From IMG/VR virus record IMGVR_UViG_3300030012_001754, positions 1 to 31,771 of that record: a DNA stretch of 31,771 bases. The stretch is one strand, 5' to 3'. The notes under the pieces are model-generated. The model had not been told where the DNA came from, searched no databases, and worked only from the letters and a program-made list of their open reading frames with translations. Shown one piece after another: positions 22,248-31,771 of this stretch; position 1 is the first letter of the stretch; the number at the start of each line of letters is the position of its first letter. The translations under genes and the position numbers were made by a program. This DNA is from a virus.

Positions 22248-23393
22248 CTAGTATTTAGATTTCATGTAAGCACCCATTCTAGCTTTCACCTTGGCTAGGT
22301 AACCTCCTGCCATCATCTTTGGTGCGTCTGTTCGACCTTCTTCCTTAACCATAAAGTCTCTATACTTTCTTATAAAGTCTATCTCAGCTTTATTTGTCGA
22401 GTCTATGTCAAAAGATAGCCTGTTATTTATAAAATTTACTAAGCCTGCAGGGTTTGTTGGGTCCTCATCAAATGGAAGTTGACCTAAATTTCTAACCTCT
22501 TTAGAGCTAGCCTTCATAGCTTTTTCAATCTCTTGAGTTCTAGCCATGTCTAGTGGAGGTGTAGTTGGTTCTGTAACCTTACCACCTTCTTGAGCCATAT
22601 CTTGATTATCATCATCCCCTATAACGTTCTCGTCATACTTAGCAACCAAATCTTCCATAAGCTTAAAGGCAGCATCTTTATCTCCCTCTTGTAAAGCAGA
22701 CCTTACAGCTTCTACATCATCTGGAGGTAGGATTAACTCTCCCCCTGTAGCTTCACCAATCTTCTCACCATCTTGTACCATGTCAATAGGATTGTCTTTA
22801 TGGTCAAACTCTCCAGGGGTAACTCCACCCTCTTCAGCATCTATCTTACCACCTTTAGCCATAGAAGCTACTCCACTTAAAACATCTTCAGCTCCTCCAA
22901 ATATATTCTGAGTTCCAGCAGCCTTCTCACCTCTTATACCTTCAATCTCTTGTCCTGCTACAGCTAGCCTCTGACCCTCTACAGCTCTCTGCTCTTGAGA
23001 TAAGTTTTGCATAGCTCTACGTCTAGCCTCATCCTGCATACCCATAAGGTTTGTTCTCTGTCTAGCAGCTTGACCTTCTAAAGCCTGAACTCCTGCTAAA
23101 ACATTTCTAGGGTCTTTACTTAAAGCACCCATAGCAGAAGCTCTATCAGCAGCCTGCTGTTGTTGCATTCTTTCTATATAACTTTGGTCTATAGGCTCAT
23201 CAGCCATTTGCTGAGTGGCTTGACTTACTCCCATTTTTAATCTATCCTGATCGAAATCTTTCTGAGCTTTTCTAGCTCTACCAGCTTGGATAGCTCCGTA
23301 AGCCATCTTACCTAAACCTAAAGCTGCAGTAGCAGCACCAGCAAAAGCTTTCTTAGATTTCTTCTTTTTATTATACTTGGGGTAATATGCCAT
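22248..23393 (-). CDS. Putative internal virion / ejection protein, 381 residues
   Basis: The basic N-terminus (YYPKYNKKKKSKK) is followed by an Ala/Gly-rich hydrophobic segment (AFAGAATAALGLGKMAYGAI, 16-35), then a Gln/Arg/Ala-rich helical region (40-160). Next comes a characteristic block, KGGKIDAEEGGVTPGEFDHK (180-199), NPIDMVQDGEKIGEATGGEL (201-220), which I associate with structural proteins of Bacteroidota phages (GEF-HK-NPI-x-x-V...KIGE-TGGE). The A-x-GGK motif recurs near 270, and a MAGGYL occurs near the C-terminus. The hydrophobic N-terminus and position suggest a gp14-like ejection protein. A minus-strand promoter lies just upstream and the gene is nearly leaderless. Confidence 0.74.
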   Translation of the reverse strand: MAYYPKYNKKKKSKKAFAGAATAALGLGKMAYGAIQAGRARKAQKDFDQDRLKMGVSQATQQMADEPIDQSYIERMQQQQAADRASAMGALSKDPRNVLAGVQALEGQAARQRTNLMGMQDEARRRAMQNLSQEQRAVEGQRLAVAGQEIEGIRGEKAAGTQNIFGGAEDVLSGVASMAKGGKIDAEEGGVTPGEFDHKDNPIDMVQDGEKIGEATGGELILPPDDVEAVRSALQEGDKDAAFKLMEDLVAKYDENVIGDDDNQDMAQEGGKVTEPTTPPLDMARTQEIEKAMKASSKEVRNLGQLPFDEDPTNPAGLVNFINNRLSFDIDSTNKAEIDFIRKYRDFMVKEEGRTDAPKMMAGGYLAKVKARMGAYMKSKY

Positions 23394-23408
23394 AATTTTG
23401 AATTTTTA

Positions 23409-23416
23409 CAAATGTA
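23409..23416 (-). promoter_or_regulatory. TAnnTTTG promoter motif (TACATTTG) for the ejection-protein operon
   Basis: The only gap of note in the late module (37 bases between the large tail gene and the 381-residue gene) contains a perfect Bacteroidota -7 motif on the minus strand. Fifteen bases separate it from the ATG, so the mRNA would have a leader of only about 8-10 bases. A -33 element is not obvious (TTAG near 23436). It would let the three ejection genes be expressed apart from the tail gene. Confidence 0.6.
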
Positions 23417-23430
23417 CTAATTTTTTTTTA

Positions 23431-26400
23431 TTATTTATCACTAAGTTCGCTCTTGTCTACATCAACGCTAGCTCCATAAAGGTTATGCTTATACTTAGAC
23501 TTATAAGGAGTGTCTTTATCAGTAGATAAGGTTGTCATCATATAACTACCCTTCATCTTCTCTCCCTCTACCTTTCCATCTTTAACAACGAATAAGAATC
23601 CATTAAAGGTTTCCTCTGAATAGTTGTTTGATATAACAAAGCCAATAGAAGAATTAGAAATAGAGTATGGATAACCTAAGAATACAGTAGAGCCATCAAG
23701 TCTCTGAAGATATAATTTATAATCTGTTGGTAAAACAAGACCACTATCTATGTTTGTACTTTTTTCACAAATAAAAACATTTCCAATTGTGTATATTGAT
23801 GATGTTACATCAGATATAATATTACCATCTCCTTCATCATACATTAAATACTCAGCACCAACAATCATTTGATTTGGCTTAATTGTCTGTCTAATTGGTA
23901 CAACATCAAAAAATGTATCTGCAGTAAATGTTCTAGTAATTGATTGACTAGATCCTTGATAACTACCAATTTTACCAACACCAAAGAACTCAGATCCATC
24001 ACCACGATCTTCTCCTGAAAAAGTATACCCTGCACGTGTAGACTGTACTTCCTCCATAGACGATACAAAAGGAATGCTAGAGTAGTGAATACCTTCCTTA
24101 GTTTTGTAATCTAAAACCTCCATGTGAGTTTTGTCACATAACAAATTAATCTGATCATCTAAGTATAATATAGTATTAGATATTACAGACCTTACTATTC
24201 TTAAAACACCTAAGTAAGAGCCAAAATTATCAATACCATATATCTTTACAATATCACCCTTCTTAACATCTTTAAAAAACTTAGTGTTAACACCTTGAAT
24301 GATAGCTATATCTTGATTCTCATTAAGATTTTGAATGAGTCCGTCAACACGTCTATATCCAATTTCTGTGCTTATAGTATTCTCATAAGCTTCTTTAAAC
24401 CCATTAGTTGGACCTTGAACAGTCTGTCCTATGTTTGTATACATAGAAGTAAACCACTTACTATCACCCTCTAAAGTTATAGAGTTATAAGCCTTTACAG
24501 CTGAAGGTTCTGCGTTAAATGGAAACTGTATTGTAGAGGCGTACTGAGTGCTATACAAATTATTATATAAGTTCTGATAATTATTAGGGTTAGTCATAGA
24601 TAAATCTGTATAGTATCTATCAGTAAGGTTATGCTTAAATAATCTACCTTCTTCAAACCCTATAAACTGTCTTCCTACTCTACCATAAAACTCTGGGTAG
24701 AAAGTATAGAAAGATGTCCACCTATTAGTTCTCTCATTAAAAGCTATAGTCTTAGCGTCATATATTTTTGTAGATTCATTATTTTGAAACTTATCTCTAT
24801 ACGAGTCCCATAAAACAGACTCTTCAGACCACCTTCCTTTTGAACTAAATATATCAGGGAAGGTAACTATATACTCATCATACTTAGCATCATATCCAGC
24901 AACAATCTTAAATATACTTCCTCGTTGATTTTCAGGATCATTCATCACATAGACCTCTCCAATATCTCTAAAGTAATCTCTCATACCATTATCAGAAATT
25001 ACTGTAAGACCATCAGCAGATAACCTTAATACAGCACCCCTCTTAATGTCAACAAAGTAAAACTTGTTATTGAACTTAACTATACTTTCAGGCTGAATAC
25101 AACAACCATACTCTCCAGCATACAGACTAACATAATCATCTATAACATTTGTTGATAGAGATACTAAGCCCTCTCCAGAGGCAGTATTAAGTATATCTTT
25201 ACCTACAAGAACTCTACCTACCTTATTCTCATGGAATATAATCAAGTCAGTATCTTTTGTATTTAAAGACTGTATAGAACCAAAGTCCTTGTTGTAATCA
25301 TAGTAAGGACTATTAGCTAAGTTAAAGCTAGATAAACCATTTATAGACGCAGTGCTAGAGTATGTCTCTGAGTAGTATACAGAAGCTTCTAACCTTCTTT
25401 CTCTTGCGTTTGTACTTATAACATTTATTCTACCTTTACTATAGTGATTAGTCTGGTGGAAATCATTAAGGTAATAATCCTCAGGGAAGAAGGTCTCGTT
25501 AGACGCTCCATTATTAGTTGTACCCATATTTCTTGGCTTAAGGTAAACATCACCACCCTCTATTGTTAAGACAGCAGGAACTGAAGAAACTTCTAAATTC
25601 AATCCTTGATTGACAGAATAGTCAGAGTTTTGAGCAGAATCACCAGAGTGAGACCTATTGAATTTACCTGCGTTTATTATAGGTCTTTTATCTCCTATCT
25701 CGTAGTAAACCATACTATCTTCAGGTAAAGTTTTCTTAGGTCTATATATCTCAACGATAAGGTTTTCATAACCACTACCATCTAAAGAGAATCCTGTATG
25801 AGCTATACTTACTGTGCCACCTCCAGAATGATTTACTGCTGTTTGCTCAGGATCATTAACTCTAATATAAAATCCTGAAGTAAGATTAGTTATAGTTCCT
25901 ATAGGAGAATCCTCATCTCCATCAACATAAAGATCATCACCAGCTATTTCTAAATCTACATAATCTGTAAATTTTTGTCTTCCATTTCCAGAATCAAAAC
26001 TTATAAATCTTACTCTGTCTCCCTTAACAAAATTATATTCTAATTGAGAGTTAGTAGACTCATTATAACTCCAGTTTTCTCCTTTTAAAGACTGAAGACT
26101 CAAGTACATTTGTTTATCGTTATTATCACCAGCTATAACATTTACAACAGTCATCTGTATAAACTCATCAACAGTAGTATTACCTGTGTAATACATCTGA
26201 TAGTTTGTAGCCCATAAAGGTGGTTTGTTATATATTTCAAGAGTTAACCTAGAGCTAGTACTTAATTCAGGACCTTCAGTCTCTGTGTAAAATGGATTGT
26301 AAGGTCTAGTACCATTTATCTTTTGATTATTTATTTCTACACCATAATCAGGACCAGCATTAACAAATGAACATCTATTTGTCTCGTCAAAGTAAGCTAT

Positions 26401-29400
26401 ACCAAAATTATGGAAAGCTCCTGTCTTAAAGGAAGATAAACCTAAATCTCCAGATATGAGGTTTGATAAATTGTTAGGCTTAAAATCTGAATCTTTGTCC
26501 CATTCTATAAATCCCCAAGTAAGAGCTGATGTTTGATTTTGAGTATTATATATAAACGTTATTTGTAAAAGTTTTGTAGAACTATCATAAGCTGCATCCT
26601 CGACATGACCAGTACCTCCAATACCTCCTGGTGTAAACTGACGATTTAAAACGTGAGTTACTAAACTTTCTCCTATAAAGTCTACGTCAGTTATACCACT
26701 AGCATTATATGGAGGAGCGTTAAAAGTTCCATGTCTATCTATGTCTCCAGCTCCAAAAGTATCTTTCGTAAAAGTCCAAGAATAATCTATATTAATAACC
26801 TGATTTCTATCAGGTAGTAAGTTTAAGTTTCCTAAGTACCACTTTTGCGTGTGTTTGGTGTTACCATTTGCAGGACCAAAATCAAATAACTCATCATCAA
26901 TATCTGTCCACCCACCTACACTTGACTCATCAGAAGTTGGTAAACTTTGAGTAGAGCTTGTTAAAGAAGAATTATTATCTGATTTAAACTTAGAAAAAGC
27001 TACAATCTTAGTGTTATCATACCCCTCTAAAACGTTACCATAAGCTAATCTATTATTTGATAGTATAGTTTGTGCCTTAGCTAATTTTGGTACAGCATCA
27101 AACAACTTGTCTGAATCAGACTTATCAACAAAAGGATATATACCATTATTATAAAAAGGTATAACTGAGGTTGTATTTTCCTCACTATATTCAAAAGCAC
27201 TATCAGCTATAAGCTCATTCTTTAACTTTTTAAGGTGTTTTATAAAGTCATTCTGAATAGTATCTACTAAGAAGAACTCTCCATCATTACCTTTTCTAGC
27301 TACAATCTCTATAGTATCAACATCTGATATAGTATCATCGTAATGAACATTAAGCATGTTAGCCATAGAGTTATAATCCTCAGCATTTACAGCTGAGTTC
27401 AAAGCAAACATAGGATCTATATTAATGTCTGATATAGCACTATAAGAAGTCATTTCTTCGTCTACATGCAGATACCTGTACTTAAACTGGAATAGGTTGT
27501 CTAGTATGTTATTTGTAGCAAAGCTAGAATTTGAATCTGGAATAACTAGTGGTCTATGTTCAGGCTGATGTTTTATAACATCAAAATATTTACTCTTCTC
27601 GTGGTAAGAACCATAGCTAATAAGAGGTGAATAAGCTTTCTCTTCTCCTATAACATTTGATGGGTCAGCATAAAGTATCTTACCTCTAACAGCTGTTGAT
27701 GATCCTGCCCATGGACAATCAGTTATTATACCTACAGCATTTTGATCTCCAAACTTGACAGGGTTTCTTGTAACTGATGACACAGAATCCTCAACGTAGT
27801 TAGTCTCTAACTGAATGGTAGCACCACTTATAGAGTTTATCTGATAGTAGTAAGGAAAACCATTATCAGCTTGTATACCTATAAAGTCTCCTACAAAACT
27901 ATTTAAGCCATGATTTGTAGATGAGGCAGTAATAGTACTACTACCATCACTTACAGTAAAAGTAATTCCTGTAAATGGTTTTCTAACTATGCCAAGAACT
28001 TTAGAGTAACCATTTATACCTATAATATTTGGATTACCTATAGTCTGTGATACTTGAGCGTATATATGATCACCTGCCTTGAAAGGGTGATTATTTTGTC
28101 CAGTACCTATGAAGACAGTACTAACCTGACTCTTATAATAAAAGTCTTTAAATATAAACTTAGGATTAGTTATATTTCTTTCGTTCTGCTTTCCTAACTC
28201 AACGTTTATCTTTCTAGGTCTGTTAAGGTTATCTGTAAAGTATAAAATATCATCTACCTTGTCTACTCCTGTTATCAAGTGTGAAGCACTAAAGTTTAAT
28301 ATATTATTCTCTTCAAGGTTACTAGATGGTCTATCATCCTGATAAACTGTCTCTATAGAGTCTGACATTAAGTCGTACTCTAGTATGCAGTCGTATTTTT
28401 TAGTACCCTCTTGGTTAACTACAAAGTAGTAAAGCTTATTATTTGGCTTATCTTCATATGTACCTATACAGGTGTAACCTAAAGATAGTATTGGCTCTAC
28501 ATGACTTGCAGCCTTTAAAGGGTTTTTTACAATCCTTCTAGAGGCTCCAGTGTAAGCTCTTGAAGTATTTAAGAATGAAGATCTACCCTGCTCAGATGCT
28601 AAGGATGTTTTTTCCCCTAAAAGGTTTATCTCTACTGCTGGAGTTGATGAAGTTGCTAAGTTGACTTTTTTAATACTAACATTCCTAAGCCACCCTGAAA
28701 AACCATAAGCACTACCTGCTGTAGCTTGAGCTGCAGAAAATCTTATAATATTACTATTATATGATGATCCAGTTCTTATTCTTACTCTTAAAGGATTTCC
28801 TGAACCATAATCTAAATAATCATTATTAATATCTTCGTAAGTTACACTTTTGCTAAGCATTATATTCCCCTGCCCCCAAGATGTATCTATTACATTATTT
28901 TGCGTTAAAGGTCCTGTATTGTCTCCTAAATCAACCTTAATACCTTCAAGTTGAGGAATTTTAAACGAAGTTTCAAACTCTATCTCGTAGACAGTATTAG
29001 ACTCTAAAGTTACAGATTTTGTTAAAAAGTGATCATCTTCAACCTCATCGTTGGCTGAAGAAGAACCCCAACCAGTACTACTATTAAAATTCCAATTACC
29101 ATTTGAACTAAAACCACCATTATCAGTTGTAGTAATTCCAGTGCCAGGTAGTATGTCGCTTCCTATACTTTCATCTGTTCCTGGTTGTGAAGGTAAAGAT
29201 GCAATATTCCAGTAGGTTATCGAGTCAGAAAGAATATTACTTATATCATTAATATTATTATTTGCTGCAAACTCCCAGCCTGAAGATCCAGAAATGACTG
29301 TAACGGTAAATCTTAAACCATTATTTATATCATTATTTTGCTGATCTTGAAATTCAAAACTAGATATATCAGGATCATTAATATTAGTAAAAAAATTAAA

Positions 29401-31771
29401 ATTTTCTATTGTAAGCCTTAAAACTGAACCTCCTATGCTTATAAAGTGATTATGAGGCACTTCAGCATAATTCCCACTATGTGGCATACCTGAATCATCA
29501 AATTGATGACAGCTATTTAATATTACTCCTGAGTAATTGTAATATTCATTTGTACTGTCTGATAAGTTCACAACGTAGTTAGGTTCTTGAAATTCTTCGT
29601 AACCATCTACATTTTCATTTCTAAAATAAAGCTTAATATTATCGTCTAAACTAGAGCTAATATTAAAATTACCATAAACGACAAAGGTGTACGTATCATG
29701 AACTGTTTGAGTAGTAGTAGGATTATTAGCTAAATTTTCAGCTGCAAGTACCAATGCGTCTATCTGTTCTTGAATAGAGTTTGATGACTCAGTATAACCC
29801 TCTGTCTGATCCAAAACAGTTTGAGCAGTTGTATTAGCTATAGTGTTAATATCCTCTTGAGCATCTGCTACAGTACTTCCAGTAACCGTAGTAATAGTAC
29901 CAGTCAAATTTTCTATAATACCAAGAAGGTTTATAATATCCATTTGATAACCAACACTCTGATTAAAAAGATCGTCTATTACAGGAAGTGAAAAATTTTC
30001 AGCATATGAATAACCGTTTGAAAAACCTAGATCATAAGAAGTTTGATTATCTGATGTAATATCTACTGAAGCAATACCTTCATAATAAGCACTCAAAATT
30101 TGAGTTTGAGTTGAAGCTTGACCTGCGTTATAACCTTCTGCATAAGCTGCATCTGATACATCTTGGTTATCAGTTGTAATATCTAAAGTTAACACCTGAA
30201 GTAGTAAGTCGTTAATTTGAGATGCAAAATCAGAGAATATTCCTCCATTTATATTGACTCCATCAGGAACTTTTATTAGTGATATATTATCTATAATAGT
30301 TCCTCCAGGAGAATCATAAATACTTTGAAATCTTACTTGAATACTTTGAGACCCTACCATTCCTGTTAGGTTAACTTCTTGAGTGTAAAAACCACTTTCA
30401 GTAATTTCAATTAAAGGATTCCATGAACTTCCACCCCCTGATATTCCTTGTTGCCCAGATTTTTCAACTAAGACATCTACGTCATGAGCATGAACAACGC
30501 TAAAGGATAAAACGTATATACCATTAGTCTGAGCTCCATTAACACTAATCACAGCTCTAGAAGATCCTGGCGTTTGTTCAGAAACAAGAGATTCATCTTG
30601 AACTATCCAATTTTCTGAAATACTTACTGAATCATCTGCGTTACCAGTAAAATCACCATGAGTGATTAGGTTCGTAAGAGGAAAGGCAGTTTGTAAAGCA
30701 TCTAACGCTGAATTTGCGTCAGACAATTGAGATTCTAAATCAGAAATAGTATTAGTAGCAGCATTTAAATTTTCTTGAGTTGCGTTGGTATTTGATAATT
30801 GATTAGAGTAATTATTAGCACTATCAATTAAGCTATTAATATTATTTATCAAGTTACTAGCACTTACACTATTAAGAGTTAAATCAAGATTAGTAACAAG
30901 ATTATTGTAACTACCATCTTCATTTGATAGACTTAAAATATTAGTATTAAGGCTTGATATAAAGCTAACTAAACCTGTATACTCACTCTGAAGAGTTCCT
31001 AAAGCGTCTGAGTAATCTTGTATAGTATTAAAGACATCGTCTGTATCTAGTGCGTCTGCAGCAGATACTGCAGCCTGAATAAAACCTTCTAAAGATACAA
31101 TATCATTTTGAAGATCCTCTGTTAATTGTGAATCTGTAAGAGTAGCACTATTAATAGTTGTTATCATCCCCTGTGCAGAAGATACTAAACTATCTAAAAT
31201 ACTTGTAGCAGAGTTATAACCACTTATTAAATCTGTTAAACTTAATCCTGATCCTAAAATCTGATTTTCTAAGGCTTGCAAAGAATCCTCAGATGTTGAC
31301 AAAAGATCTTCAGCAGCTGCTAACTCATTCAAAAGAGACGCATAGTCTTCAGAAACCTCCTTTACTGATACGTTATCTATTGAACCTGCAAATGGATTTG
31401 ACAAGTCTGATTGAATAATTACATCAGTTCCAGAACCATTACCATTAAAAACTTCAGTATAAATACCTACTTTAGTGTAATACGAGTTAACTGAACTACC
31501 ATTAAGCCTTACACCACAACCACCTTCTGTTATAGAAGTAATCTCAAAAGATACAAGCCAATTTTTATTATTAGCAGTAGTAAATGTTTGTTTTAACTCG
31601 TTCCCAGATGATAGAGCTGTTCTATTAGCAGTTTCACCACTAATAGTCCAAGTACCTTCTTTTGTCCAGTCAAGACTGTCAGTATCAAAAGTACCATTAA
31701 CAACTAATTCACTTCCTATAGAATTATTTACAGAATCTTGAAGATTTGAAACTTGTTCGTTTAACTCAGCA
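23431..31771 (-). CDS. Giant tail protein with carbohydrate-binding modules and propeller-like region (5' end outside window)
   Basis: The frame stays open to the right edge, so the in-frame TTG at 31404-31402 is not the true start; 2779 residues are visible. From the N-terminus there is a jelly-roll/CBM-like module (about 31725-31350) ending in SIDNVSVKEV, a long coiled coil (about 31350-30690), a second module (30678-30273) ending in IIDNISLIKV, and two ITxDNQ...Y--G(Y/F) repeats (about 30050-30190). A third module (29130-28665) ends LRNVSIKKV. Then come a YTCIGTYE and ILYFTDNLNRPRKINVE region (28500-28200) of the type seen in phage stabilisation/tail proteins, and a propeller-like block with RGAVLRLSADGLTVISDNGM (about 25030-24970). 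Jelly rolls suggest glycan binding at the host surface; the propeller part suggests a tail hub or nozzle-type protein analogous to T7 gp12. It ends 37 bases before the ejection-protein operon. Confidence 0.85.
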   Translation of the reverse strand, partial: AELNEQVSNLQDSVNNSIGSELVVNGTFDTDSLDWTKEGTWTISGETANRTALSSGNELKQTFTTANNKNWLVSFEITSITEGGCGVRLNGSSVNSYYTKVGIYTEVFNGNGSGTDVIIQSDLSNPFAGSIDNVSVKEVSEDYASLLNELAAAEDLLSTSEDSLQALENQILGSGLSLTDLISGYNSATSILDSLVSSAQGMITTINSATLTDSQLTEDLQNDIVSLEGFIQAAVSAADALDTDDVFNTIQDYSDALGTLQSEYTGLVSFISSLNTNILSLSNEDGSYNNLVTNLDLTLNSVSASNLINNINSLIDSANNYSNQLSNTNATQENLNAATNTISDLESQLSDANSALDALQTAFPLTNLITHGDFTGNADDSVSISENWIVQDESLVSEQTPGSSRAVISVNGAQTNGIYVLSFSVVHAHDVDVLVEKSGQQGISGGGSSWNPLIEITESGFYTQEVNLTGMVGSQSIQVRFQSIYDSPGGTIIDNISLIKVPDGVNINGGIFSDFASQINDLLLQVLTLDITTDNQDVSDAAYAEGYNAGQASTQTQILSAYYEGIASVDITSDNQTSYDLGFSNGYSYAENFSLPVIDDLFNQSVGYQMDIINLLGIIENLTGTITTVTGSTVADAQEDINTIANTTAQTVLDQTEGYTESSNSIQEQIDALVLAAENLANNPTTTQTVHDTYTFVVYGNFNISSSLDDNIKLYFRNENVDGYEEFQEPNYVVNLSDSTNEYYNYSGVILNSCHQFDDSGMPHSGNYAEVPHNHFISIGGSVLRLTIENFNFFTNINDPDISSFEFQDQQNNDINNGLRFTVTVISGSSGWEFAANNNINDISNILSDSITYWNIASLPSQPGTDESIGSDILPGTGITTTDNGGFSSNGNWNFNSSTGWGSSSANDEVEDDHFLTKSVTLESNTVYEIEFETSFKIPQLEGIKVDLGDNTGPLTQNNVIDTSWGQGNIMLSKSVTYEDINNDYLDYGSGNPLRVRIRTGSSYNSNIIRFSAAQATAGSAYGFSGWLRNVSIKKVNLATSSTPAVEINLLGEKTSLASEQGRSSFLNTSRAYTGASRRIVKNPLKAASHVEPILSLGYTCIGTYEDKPNNKLYYFVVNQEGTKKYDCILEYDLMSDSIETVYQDDRPSSNLEENNILNFSASHLITGVDKVDDILYFTDNLNRPRKINVELGKQNERNITNPKFIFKDFYYKSQVSTVFIGTGQNNHPFKAGDHIYAQVSQTIGNPNIIGINGYSKVLGIVRKPFTGITFTVSDGSSTITASSTNHGLNSFVGDFIGIQADNGFPYYYQINSISGATIQLETNYVEDSVSSVTRNPVKFGDQNAVGIITDCPWAGSSTAVRGKILYADPSNVIGEEKAYSPLISYGSYHEKSKYFDVIKHQPEHRPLVIPDSNSSFATNNILDNLFQFKYRYLHVDEEMTSYSAISDINIDPMFALNSAVNAEDYNSMANMLNVHYDDTISDVDTIEIVARKGNDGEFFLVDTIQNDFIKHLKKLKNELIADSAFEYSEENTTSVIPFYNNGIYPFVDKSDSDKLFDAVPKLAKAQTILSNNRLAYGNVLEGYDNTKIVAFSKFKSDNNSSLTSSTQSLPTSDESSVGGWTDIDDELFDFGPANGNTKHTQKWYLGNLNLLPDRNQVINIDYSWTFTKDTFGAGDIDRHGTFNAPPYNASGITDVDFIGESLVTHVLNRQFTPGGIGGTGHVEDAAYDSSTKLLQITFIYNTQNQTSALTWGFIEWDKDSDFKPNNLSNLISGDLGLSSFKTGAFHNFGIAYFDETNRCSFVNAGPDYGVEINNQKINGTRPYNPFYTETEGPELSTSSRLTLEIYNKPPLWATNYQMYYTGNTTVDEFIQMTVVNVIAGDNNDKQMYLSLQSLKGENWSYNESTNSQLEYNFVKGDRVRFISFDSGNGRQKFTDYVDLEIAGDDLYVDGDEDSPIGTITNLTSGFYIRVNDPEQTAVNHSGGGTVSIAHTGFSLDGSGYENLIVEIYRPKKTLPEDSMVYYEIGDKRPIINAGKFNRSHSGDSAQNSDYSVNQGLNLEVSSVPAVLTIEGGDVYLKPRNMGTTNNGASNETFFPEDYYLNDFHQTNHYSKGRINVISTNARERRLEASVYYSETYSSTASINGLSSFNLANSPYYDYNKDFGSIQSLNTKDTDLIIFHENKVGRVLVGKDILNTASGEGLVSLSTNVIDDYVSLYAGEYGCCIQPESIVKFNNKFYFVDIKRGAVLRLSADGLTVISDNGMRDYFRDIGEVYVMNDPENQRGSIFKIVAGYDAKYDEYIVTFPDIFSSKGRWSEESVLWDSYRDKFQNNESTKIYDAKTIAFNERTNRWTSFYTFYPEFYGRVGRQFIGFEEGRLFKHNLTDRYYTDLSMTNPNNYQNLYNNLYSTQYASTIQFPFNAEPSAVKAYNSITLEGDSKWFTSMYTNIGQTVQGPTNGFKEAYENTISTEIGYRRVDGLIQNLNENQDIAIIQGVNTKFFKDVKKGDIVKIYGIDNFGSYLGVLRIVRSVISNTILYLDDQINLLCDKTHMEVLDYKTKEGIHYSSIPFVSSMEEVQSTRAGYTFSGEDRGDGSEFFGVGKIGSYQGSSQSITRTFTADTFFDVVPIRQTIKPNQMIVGAEYLMYDEGDGNIISDVTSSIYTIGNVFICEKSTNIDSGLVLPTDYKLYLQRLDGSTVFLGYPYSISNSSIGFVISNNYSEETFNGFLFVVKDGKVEGEKMKGSYMMTTLSTDKDTPYKSKYKHNLYGASVDVDKSELSDK

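Noticed and set aside
1-31771. tRNA genes, CRISPR arrays, insertion sequences and integrase/att sites
   Set aside because: I looked for cloverleaf-type segments, regularly spaced repeats, transposase or tyrosine-recombinase motifs and saw none.

Overview
This window looks like part of a tailed-phage genome infecting a member of the Bacteroidota, most probably a marine or environmental flavobacterium. The reasons are an AT-rich sequence, A-rich leaders without Shine-Dalgarno motifs in front of most starts (for example AACCAAAAAAATG), perfect TAnnTTTG motifs in the informative intergenic gaps, and a phage-only gene complement. Family assignments come from reading motifs; no database search was possible.

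Layout. (1) Positions 1-2674, plus strand: a tightly packed early-type cluster of small genes of unknown function, several strongly acidic, many overlapping. (2) 2760-6433, plus: a recombination and replication module behind a TAnnTTTG promoter. It holds an ERF-type single-strand annealing protein, a RecE/DUF3799-type PD-(D/E)XK exonuclease, a small helix-turn-helix protein, a small protein with an SSB-like tail (DDLPF) followed by a hairpin terminator, a replisome-organizer-like protein and a DnaB-type helicase. (3) 6438-9229, plus: accessory replication and nuclease genes. These are a 28-residue membrane microprotein, a DnaA domain-IV-like protein, a membrane-anchored AT-hook protein, an Nmad1/DUF1599-like protein, two further PD-(D/E)XK-like nucleases and a very basic protein. 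(4) 9230-9389: a structured intergenic leader with several stems, then a 52-residue Cys-rich gene coupled to phoH (ends 10204). (5) 10205-10437: the convergent gap, with a hairpin terminator and a 43-codon minus-strand gene. (6) 10438-31771, minus: the late virion module, read from right to left. It contains a huge tail protein with carbohydrate-binding-like modules, coiled coil and propeller-like region (its 5' end lies beyond the window), then two internal-virion-type proteins (381 and 475 residues), then a 3457-residue polyvalent protein.

How the parts may work together. The order large tail/stabilisation-type protein, small Gly/Ala-rich protein, mid-size protein, giant protein parallels the order of T7 gp12, gp14, gp15 and gp16, so I infer an ejectosome whose giant member carries enzymatic cargo into the host. 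Recognisable parts of that cargo are a zincin HEIIH motif, an ADP-ribosyltransferase-like domain, the EMQSDW domain and LPD38. A recurring (R)(M/F)QAP pentapeptide sits at four domain boundaries and is the most unusual signal here. The plus-strand genes would supply recombination-dependent replication: annealing protein, exonuclease, SSB-like protein, loader and helicase.
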